From contig NC_054390.1 of the NCBI RefSeq assembly GCF_001625195.1, positions 9,397,222-9,461,221 of the forward strand: 64,000 bases of DNA, written 5' to 3'. Of this stretch, positions 56,846-64,000 are shown piece by piece. Numbering within the stretch: position 1 is the stretch's first letter; each line of letters begins with the position of its first letter. A program made the translations under genes and the position numbers. The DNA is from Drechmeria coniospora. Its lineage: Eukaryota; Ascomycota; Sordariomycetes; Hypocreales; Ophiocordycipitaceae. Below the pieces are notes generated by a model, which saw only the letters and a program-made list of their open reading frames with translations, was not told the DNA's origin and made no database searches.

Positions 56846-58840
56846 CTTCGCTTTCGGGGGAGGAGGGTACCGCTTCGCCGGCGACGAAAAAGGTCGAGGC
56901 CGTGGACGAGGAGAAGGGTGGTCCGGCAAGAAGGCTCACGGCCTGCTTCGTCGCGGTCGATTGCCGCCGGGAGAAGGGCGGCTGACGAGAATGTCGAGGG
57001 CAAAGAAAGGGGTGGCGACTGAGGGTGCACGTGGCGAGACGTGGCCTGCTGGAAGAACAAAGCACGAGGGGAGGCAAAGAGAAGCTAGACGATGCAGAGT
57101 GAATAATGCGATGCGGCCATGGAGCTGGAGGGATGGAGGGCTATAGGCAGCACGATGACATGGCGTTGACGATGATGATGATGATGATGATGATGGGAAG
57201 AATCGAAGCCGGCAGCGAGAGGGACGAAGAGAGACGTGAGAGCGAGGGCGAGACAAGAGGGAGGCGGATGGTTGGTTGGGGGCTCGACGCGGAGTCAGCA
57301 CGCACCCATGTACAGTACATTCCGCGCGGCGGAGATGTGGTGGGCCGAGCAAGTACTGGAGGTACTCGGCGGCGCAAGACTGTTACGTGTACTTACGGTG
57401 CCCTGTATTATGGCGTAGCATGTGTATTTACAGTGCAGCAAGTGCTGTACTCGGCACGCCGTACCGGAATAGCAGGTACCTACAAGTACTGTCACGCGCT
57501 GTGGGCGTCCGTCCCGCGAGCAGGGGGTCTGTTGGACCACCTGAAGAGGGCGCTAAAGCAAGTGTATTTAGGGAGCAATGTGCCATCCAGGGGCAACAGG
57601 CGCTAGAGAAATTAAATCTTCTCCAGCCCGGCACAGGACGAGGAATGCAACGTGTGTGTCAGGCGGGATATTAGCAGCATACACGCAGTTACGGTATTGG
57701 CAGGACGAGTGTAGTGTTTGTCGTACAGGACAAGACTGAAATACTTGGTCGTCACCCTCGTGAGGCTAAAGGGTCGCGGGCACAATGCGCTGCTGGAAGA
57801 CGGCGAGCACTACAGAGCCCTGAAGCCGGAGGACTTGGGGTGACGGTGCAGTGGTGCTGCACACCGAGGTACCTCACGAACAAGGGTTAATAAATACTGA
57901 GTACGGGTACTTGCGTGTACATGAAATAAGTGCAAGTAAGTACTGATCCGTACTGTACGGATACATGGCCAGGTACAGGGGGTACATGCATCTGCACAGG
58001 CATACAAGGATATACACTTGCAATTGCGGCATCAGCGATGGCCTACAGAGTACCTACCGTATACGAGTAAGTACTCTCTCCCCGCGGAAACGTATCGGTG
58101 TAAGTAATAATACTGTACAAGTACGGAGAACTTACGGAGTACAATCTGTATATTGCTTGTACATGTACAGTACGCATGTGGATGGATACATGCAAGCACA
58201 GCAAGTACAGTACTAATCTGCAGATCCTCCTACTCATGTTGAACCACTTACAAGTACGGATACTGTGTCGGGGCCTGCAAGTCTACCTTGCACAATTACA
58301 ACGTCTCGACGCGAATGTTATGCGCTTGGGCTTGGGGTGAAGCAGGATTTTGCAGCCCCATGCGCTCGCTCACTGCATTGGAATTAGTCGACATGAGCTA
58401 GCTGCCTTGATCTGGGCTGGTATGAGCCTTGTGGGCGCCGTGGTTTGCTTCCAGTCACGACGAGCTAACGGCGGACAACACTTGGCCCGTCACGTGATGC
58501 GAGGCCCCGCCATCCACCTCTGACTCCAAGGGCCTCGTCATCCACAGCCTCTGGCCTTTGGCGCCGGACGAATACTGTAGCTGTCCAACCAAGCTCGCAT
58601 CCCGATACGCTTCGTCGAAATTCATCCGCCATCGACCGCCGCTTCCTCGACACGCACGTCGCCGGTCCGCCTCCTCTGCGCTTCTCCTCCTCGTCGACTC
58701 CCTCCGACGCCTCCGCCTCCGCCTCCTCTGCGCTTCTCCTCCTCGTCGACTCCCTCCGACGCCTCCGCCTTCGCCTCCTCCCTCCGACGCCGACAGCAAA
58801 CGTTCCGACCTCGAGCCGGATCCACGACGGGCAGCACGGC
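56846..58840. other. Divergent spacer with micro-repeats
   Basis: Promoter regions of the membrane protein gene (-) and the VPS68-like gene (+). Contains a GAT trinucleotide run (about 57170-57195), GTACTTGC-type micro-repeats (57340-57560 and 57880-58250) and a direct repeat at 58670-58790. No gene is seen. Confidence 0.5.
58670..58790. repeat. 51-bp direct repeat upstream of VPS68-like gene
   Basis: The string GCCTCCTCTGCGCTTCTCC, followed by CCTCGTCGACTCCCTCCGACG, occurs twice with 51-bp spacing in a pyrimidine-rich stretch just before the ATG at 58841. It probably lies in the 5' UTR. Confidence 0.75.
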
Positions 58841-59487
58841 ATGGAGGAAGAGCGTCTCTGGAAGTTCAGAAAGCCCGAGTGGCTGAACACGGTCTGGGCC
58901 CGCAGCTCCGGCATCTACGGCGCCGGTGCCCTGGTACGTCCGCCTCGTCCGAAGCCATCCGTGCCGGCTTGCTGGCGTCCTCGTCGTGGCCGGTCGGTGT
59001 GCTGAGCCTGCCTCCAGTTCTCGCTCGCCTTCTACGTCATGCTCGACTCGGCCGTCTGGTCCAAGTCGGCCCGCAACGGCTCCAGCATCCACGTCAAGTT
59101 CGTCGACTGGCTACCGCTCATCTTCTCGAGCCTCGGCATGCTCATCATCAACTCGGTCGAGAAGCAACGGCTCAGCGCCGACTCCTTCAGCTACAGCGGG
59201 TCGGGCGTCGCCTGGAAAGCCCGCGTCGTCCTCTTCCTCGGCTTCGCCTCGCTCGCCGGAGGCATGGCCGGCGGCGTCACCGTCTTCGTCCTCAAGTTCA
59301 TCGTGCCCGGCGTGGCCATGCCGGCTCTCGGCATGGGCATCGAGAACGTCGTGAGCAACGCGCTCGTTGGTTTGAGGTAGGCACGCCCGCGCTCCGAAGC
59401 ATCCGTCTGCTGACCTTGGTCAGCTCCGTCGTCTTGTGGATCAGCCAGAACATGGAGGACGAGTACTCCTACAACCTATCGATATGA
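58841..59487 (+). CDS. VPS68: VPS68/TMEM50 (UPF0220) family membrane protein (171 aa)
   Basis: Structure is join(58841..58933,59018..59376,59424..59487), with introns of 84 nt (GTACGT...CTCCAG) and 47 nt (GTAGGC...GGTCAG). The protein has an N-terminal FRKPEWL motif and about four hydrophobic segments (SGIYGAGALFSLAFYVMLD; LPLIFSSLGMLIINS; VVLFLGFASLAGGMAGGVTV; SSVVLWIS). The signature segments DSAVWSKSA, HVKFVDWLP and RLSADSFSYSG are present. It ends WISQNMEDEYSYNLSI, which closely fits the family. Yeast Vps68 acts with Vps55 in late-endosome-to-vacuole sorting. Length and exon joins match the family, which supports the intron calls. Neighbours do not add functional information. Confidence 0.9.
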
Positions 59488-60369
59488 TGCCGCCCGCGTC
59501 GGGGAACATCGAACCCTGACGGGCCGCTTGGCTCGTGGCTTGCGCTTTCATCACGACCGGCCTTGGCGGTCCATCGAACGAATAGAGGTCGGCATGTACG
59601 TACGGCCCATCGGCTTTACCCTTGCGTCTGTTCGACGGAGTGTCGACATTCTCGTTTTGCGTTGTCACGACTTTCACCGAATTCCACGGGCTGAGCGCGT
59701 AGCTGATGATTCAATTTACATACTGTCCGTTTCTTTTCATTCCTCTTCCTTTCCACATCATCGGTGGGCAACGACGACGGGCGAGCGAGGGCCTCCCGCA
59801 GGTCATGATTATATCCAAGTTGGCACCGAGATCCTAAGCAGGTGCCTATACAGGAGAGAGTTTCATGCGAGCATCATTAGCATCATTAGCATCTTCGGAT
59901 AGCTGTAGATGTGGCAATACTGTGAGGCAGCTCGCAGTCCCAACGCCTGGAAGGGACAACTTCACCTGTGCCCTCTGGGCCATTATAGCGCATATCGTTG
60001 GCATCTTCAGCGGGGTACCCCCCTGCAACGGTGGCATTCTACGGCACTATCAGCACTGGAGCCTCCGTACTTTGTACAGGTACTTGCAAGTACTTTAGTG
60101 CGTGTGACAATACTTGTGCAAGTAAGTGCTGTAGGTGTTTTCGCAAGTACACGTCCGTACATGTACAAGTAAAGTAATAATTACTTGGCCAAGCTGAACA
60201 GCTGTTGAGCACCTCCAAGCACGCACTCGCCAAGCACGCTCCCACCAAGCACGTCAACACCAAGCACAAATCACGTCAACACCAACCCAGTCCCCTCGGC
60301 ACCTCTTCACTTCACTCCCCGCGTCATCGTCTTCGCACACCGCCCGAGCGAGCAGACGACCCTGCCCCC
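59488..60369. other. Spacer
   Basis: No gene recognised. 60070-60200 contains GTACTTGCAAGTAC-type micro-repeats, and an AAGCACG-rich stretch (60215-60270) lies before the next ATG. Confidence 0.5.
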
Positions 60370-60945
60370 ATGAGCGAGCGCCTTCGACGCCCGGAAACCG
60401 GCGCGGTGCGAGCCAGGGGCACGAAGACGAGCGACACGGTGCGGCCCAACCTCTTCCGCAGCCAGCTCACGCGACGTCCCACGGCGACGAGCTCGGCGCA
60501 CCCGACCGAGACGCTTCGGCTCGCCGACGTCGACGTCCTATCCGACTCGTCCGAGATTGTCGTCCGCAACCCCCAGGGCGAGATCGAGCTCGGCGACCCC
60601 CCCGCGCTGCCCCTCGAGGAGCAGGATGAGCAGGCCGAGGACCGGCGCGAGGCGGAGCGTGGGTCGACCCCTTCCCCGACTCGTCGGCACGGCGCGGCAC
60701 GCTGACGGCCTCGAGACAGGAGAGAGGAGGCGCTTGGCCGAGGCGGTGAAGCATCACGCCGTGAACCACGGCGCCGTCGCCGACCAACCAGAAGGTACGC
60801 GGCATGCCCGCCTGCCTGTCCCTTGCTGACGCGAGCCAAAGCAGAGGAGCTCCTCGAGGCCGTTCGAGCCGACCTCAGGGCAAAGGTGGCCGCCCTGGCC
60901 GACGACAACTGGATGTTTGAGGCGGAGGAGCCGACGCGCGGATAA
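60370..60945 (+). CDS. Small conserved-looking protein of unknown function (154 aa)
   Basis: Structure is join(60370..60658,60720..60794,60845..60945), with introns of 61 nt (GTGGGT...GAGACAG, with a CTGAC branch-like site) and 50 nt (GTACGC...AAAGCAG). All three exons join in frame. The N-terminus is basic (MSERLRRPETGAVRARG). A strand-like segment SDSSEIVVRNPQGEIELG follows (about residues 58-75). A charged helix likely to be a coiled coil comes next (EEQDEQAEDRREAERERRRL, about 82-101). The C-terminus is EELLEAVRADLRAKVAALAD then NWMFEAEE. There is no signal peptide or membrane segment. I do not recognise the family. Good splice signals and a compact tail suggest a real gene. It is convergent with GET4, about 100 bp apart. 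Confidence 0.65.
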
Positions 60946-61049
60946 ATGCTCGTTCGACCGACGGGGCCGTGGGCGTCGCCGTCTATCTGTCATGGGCTGG
61001 CTTGCTACCGCTTACACGTCCGTCGTTTGCATCATCATCATCATCATCA

Positions 61050-62181
61050 TCAGTCCAGCCCGGCGGCGGCCGGCCCGCCGATGCCGCGCAGCCCTTGCCT
61101 CGGAGCCTTCTGCTGCGCCGGCCCGCCGCCGCTGCCGCCGCCCCCGAAGAAGCCGTTCATCATGTCCATCAACGGGTTGCTCTGCCGCGGCTTGGCAATG
61201 TCAAAGTACATCTCGGCAATCATCTCCAGCGGCTCGGCCCAGGCGTCGACCTCGCCGAGCTGCGTCGCGTACTTGGCCACGAGGCCCCTGTAGACCTCGG
61301 GGGCGCCTCGCCGGATGGCGAGCAGCAGCAGGCCGAGGAAGTTGAGGAGGGGCAAGCTCGGGAAGATGCGAATGTCGGAGCTCGCGCTCGACACGTCCTG
61401 CACCCCGAGGCCGGTGTTGTCGCCGCTCAGGGTGCTCGCGAAGAGGCGGTAGCAGTCGTTGGCGGCGCGGACGTTGCCGACGAGGAGGTAGGGCAGGATG
61501 GCTCGGGCGGCGAAGTGGGGTGCGAGGTGGGCGTCTCCCTCCCTGTACCACGCGTATTCCATGTCGAGAAGAACCTTGGCCGAGTCCTTGGTTCCCAGCA
61601 GCAGGTGGCGTTCGGCCTCGTACGTCTCGTGCTCGTCGGCGTAGAGCGATCCGGCGACGTGGTGAAGCTCGGGGTCGCCGGCCGGGTACTCGCCGAACTT
61701 GGCCGACCATCTGCAAAGGCCGCGTCAGCAGGATGGCCAGCCTCGCTCTTCGCACGCCCGCGCAGCCTTTGCGAGGGGGTCGGGCGGACAGGAAGTCAGG
61801 CAGGCAGGCAGGCAGGCAAGCAGGCAGGCAGGCAGGCACGTACCCCATCATCTCGACGATAAACTTCTTTCGAGTCGGCTCCTCGGCCTTGAAGAGACGC
61901 AAGCAGGTGAGCAGACGGCCCTTGGCGACGGGGTCCGGCTTCAGCTCGGCCTGCTTGTAGACGTCGACCATCATGATGCAGAGATCTCCGCCGCTGCCGC
62001 CCTGCCCGGCCTTGAGCAGCGACTGGGCGACGAGGGAGAGGATGTCGATGGCGGCCGGCCAGTTTTGCGTCTTGATGTGGCGGGAGGCGGCGACGCGCGT
62101 CTGCTGCTGGGCCTCGTAGTAGTCGCCATCCGCGATGCGCTCCTGAAGCCTCGCGACGATACGATCGACCTTGCTCGCCAT
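61050..62181 (-). CDS. GET4: Get4, guided entry of tail-anchored proteins (332 aa)
   Basis: Structure is complement(join(61050..61710,61844..62181)) with a 133-nt intron (GTACGT...TTTGCAG). Get4 is an alpha-helical-repeat protein that pairs with Get5 and docks Get3, handing tail-anchored proteins to the cytosolic targeting pathway. The N-terminal repeats carry the DGDYYEAQQQTRVAASRH motif (about residues 18-35), then NWPAAIDILSLVAQSLL and KKFIVEMMGW across the intron. The central part has GDPELHHVAGSLYADE and YEAERHLLLGT. The C-terminal half has ARAILPYLLVGNVRAAN and FPSLPLLNFLGLLLLAI. The tail ends with a DMMNGFFGGG Gly-rich stretch. Length is normal for fungal Get4. The 5' part of the intron is a run of CCTG units. 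Confidence 0.9.
61797..61838. repeat. CAGG tetranucleotide run inside GET4 intron
   Basis: About ten CAGG/CAAG units on the + strand lie entirely within the intron, right next to the 5' splice site at 61843. Confidence 0.85.
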
Positions 62182-62560
62182 TGCTGCTTGTCGAGGAACG
62201 AGCGTCCGAACGAGGTTGGGGGTGGAAAGATTGACGTTGCCGTCGATGGCTTGCAGTCTTCAGCAGCAAAAGGTGCGCTGAGCATGGAGGGGTTCCAGGC
62301 AGCACTTGTGGGAGCGGACACTAGACAAAATTGACGGTTCAATTTTGGTTGCGCAGCCACTACAAAGTGAATCGACATTTTTGCCACCCCGACGGATTAT
62401 ACTGATGTACTCCGTACTGCTTACAGTACTGTAAGTACTTACCTAAGCAAGTAACTGTTAATTAGTAATTACGGAGTACTCCGTACTGCAAGTAATTATT
62501 AGCTGCAAGTACTTGCGTTGCAAAATTGCCATAGATAGATAGTAGGCGGTCCGCTCTATT
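62182..62560. other. GET4 upstream region
   Basis: Promoter-side spacer ending in GTACTTGC and ACTCCGTACT micro-repeats (62405-62515). No gene is seen. Confidence 0.45.
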
Positions 62561-63060
62561 TGATCAAGTATCGTAACATGGTCAGAAATTAGTCTATTAG
62601 TCTTCTTCTCCCTATTGTTATTGCTTACTACTAGGTATCTACAGTGCCTGCTTCAATAGGCGTACAAGTAGATTCCCTCGTGCAGTTATCTGCCAGAGAC
62701 ATGATGCTAGGAGCGTTGATCACGTGACTAGGCACGCGACTGATGCAAGTTCGAGCTGCCCTGCAGATGGCATCGTGCAATCCAACAGCAACGCAATTTC
62801 AGATTCCTCAACTGATGGAATGGCCCGCTTCCAAGTATCGTAAGATGGGTCAGAAACCAATCTATTGGTCTTCCTCCTGATTCTTGTACTGTAGCCCACC
62901 ACAAGCTGTCCAAGTACTTGATACAGTGCCTGCTTCAACAGGCGTCGAAGTGGACGTGGTTACGTAAGCAACTACCCGGACTTTAACCCCGTTACAGGCC
63001 ATGTTGGCGCGACATTATCCTCGGCCATGTTGCCGCGACATTATCCTCGCCCATCTTGGA
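62561..63060. repeat. Diverged direct repeat, shared with the left edge
   Basis: A segment beginning CAAGTATCGTAA with GGTCAGAAA ... TTAGTCTTC and ending TACAGTGCCTGCTTCAA (about 62566-62665) recurs, diverged, at about 62833-62950, 268 bp on. The second copy continues into GGTTACGTAAGCAACTACCCG, which is also found near 770-790. Probably decayed copies of a small dispersed element. Confidence 0.6.
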
Positions 63061-63285
63061 CAGCTGCACGCAGACTTTCGTTTCCATCCTTGCATAATGT
63101 AGAGTCCTGGCTTACGGTTGCAGCAAAAGGATAGATATATTCATATGCTCCTTGCCATCACATCGTTACACACCATGGATCTCAGCCCAACCAGAGATGC
63201 ACGATGCAGGTCATATTAAAAGCCACAAGAGGCGGGATAACAGACGGAAGAACAGGACATTCGTGTCGCACGTCACATGTTATAC

Positions 63286-64000
63286 TAACCATACGATTAT
63301 TTGTACAAGGACTCGGATTAGGATATAGACAGAAAGCTTATGGCCAGAGGCCACTGTGTTACAGTCGGAAGGACACTGTGTCCAAGCAGGCCCAAGTACA
63401 GTGCGGAAAACGGTCATCAGAAAAGGGCCACCATGGCCGGTCTCCTTTGCAGAAAATCAAGGCTGTTTCATTCAGTACTAGCAAGCGTTGCAATACCAGT
63501 ATTTATACTACCAAGACTACCCGAATAGGATCCTATCCCATTGCTACCGCTACCAGCAGCAACTGCTAGCAGTGCTCCTGCTAGCCAATATACTATACTA
63601 TACTGCGGGTATAAGCAAGTGTATCGAGTTGACTAATATTATAGAATATACCATCTCTCCTTACTACAACTGGGAGCGACTGGTGGCAGTACAACTGCCA
63701 GCCAACCTACTACTGCCGTACGACCTGTGCAGGTAACATCCAGTACCACCTGGACCAATTGATCGGACTACCAATTGCCATTCTCTCAACCGCTACTAGC
63801 CGTTGCCAGTTATTGGTGCTACTGCTGGCGATTTCATCTGCAGTACAGGGATGACGAATGAGGTGACCGTTCGTAGGATACGATGGACTAGCCATCGGCA
63901 CAAAGCTTATTGAGAGAGGCCACTGTGTCCTAGCAGGCTCAAAGTAAGTAAAACGCTTATTAGAAAAGGCCAAAATGGCCGCAATCTCATTTGTAGAAGA
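63286..64000. mobile_element. Candidate element with direct repeats around an ACTACTGC-rich core
   Basis: A stretch from AAAGCTTATGGCCAGAGGCC (63336) to CTTTGCAGAAAATC (about 63461) recurs from AAAGCTTATTGAGAGAGGCC (63902) to the window end, diverged and with a 25-bp length difference. Between them lies the ACTGGTATTTATAC-type module (about 63497-63640) seen at 4806, 35628 and 41414. This could be LTR-internal-LTR of another miniature element. It runs off the window, so the right boundary is unknown. Confidence 0.45.

Noticed and set aside
58558..59487. 309-codon plus-strand frame over the VPS68-like gene
   Set aside because: Arg/Pro/Leu-rich out-of-frame reading. The spliced model matches the family from end to end.

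Overview
The window reads as a fungal nuclear chromosome, most likely a hypocrealean (Sordariomycete) ascomycete. The evidence is short GT..AG introns of about 47-133 nt, an intron-bearing set of conserved fungal genes (exosome CSL4, a Yor1-type ABCC transporter, a VPS68/TMEM50-family protein, GET4), and spacers full of GTAC-type palindromic micro-repeats. No species can be named from sequence alone. There are two compartments. About 1-44.6 kb is AT-richer, repeat-rich accessory DNA. About 44.6-62.4 kb is GC-rich DNA with ordinary genes. Transposon debris returns at the right end.

The accessory compartment is a cluster of giant or decayed repeat proteins that look like surface adhesins. From left to right it holds: (1) a broken gene, complement(1457..4676), with 37-residue repeats and a C-terminal DUF6923-like domain split by a solo LTR; (2) an intact giant gene, complement(join(5618..17168,17226..17380)), 3901 aa; (3) a divergent intact giant gene, join(22131..22285,22351..35047), 4283 aa; (4) a broken gene, complement(36661..41215), with three DUF6923-like domains and 42-residue repeats; (5) a very degraded relic on the + strand at about 43.83-44.57 kb. 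The two intact genes share a 155-nt first exon encoding a signal peptide, an intron in the same codon phase, and a related N-terminal region. Their C-terminal 'head' domains differ completely: one is glycine-rich, the other is an unrecognised Cys-containing domain. The decayed loci carry a third head type, DUF6923-like. None ends in a recognisable GPI-anchor signal.

Four tandem-repeat arrays form the stalks: units of 111, 126, 111 and 105 bp, each with its own higher-order period (777, 252, 444 and 315 bp). The 105-bp units carry the EPWTG motif of flocculin repeats. The 111- and 126-bp units carry one C-x3-C pair each. The 4.7-kb divergent spacer between the intact genes holds two AT-rich minisatellites (about 102 bp and 92 bp), a solo LTR with a perfect 5-bp target duplication, a pogo-like transposase fragment and a miniature LTR-type element. 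One short LTR family (about 170-210 bp) occurs at least six times, within or beside nearly every adhesin locus.

The GC-rich compartment carries, in order, CSL4 (-), a small Cys-rich ORF of doubtful status (-), a Yor1-like ABCC transporter (+), a single-pass membrane protein possibly related to Csi2 (-), a VPS68-like protein (+), a 154-aa protein of unknown function (+) and GET4 (-). These are housekeeping or transport genes with no visible link to the adhesin cluster. Exon structures were deduced by hand from splice signals, frame and family similarity.
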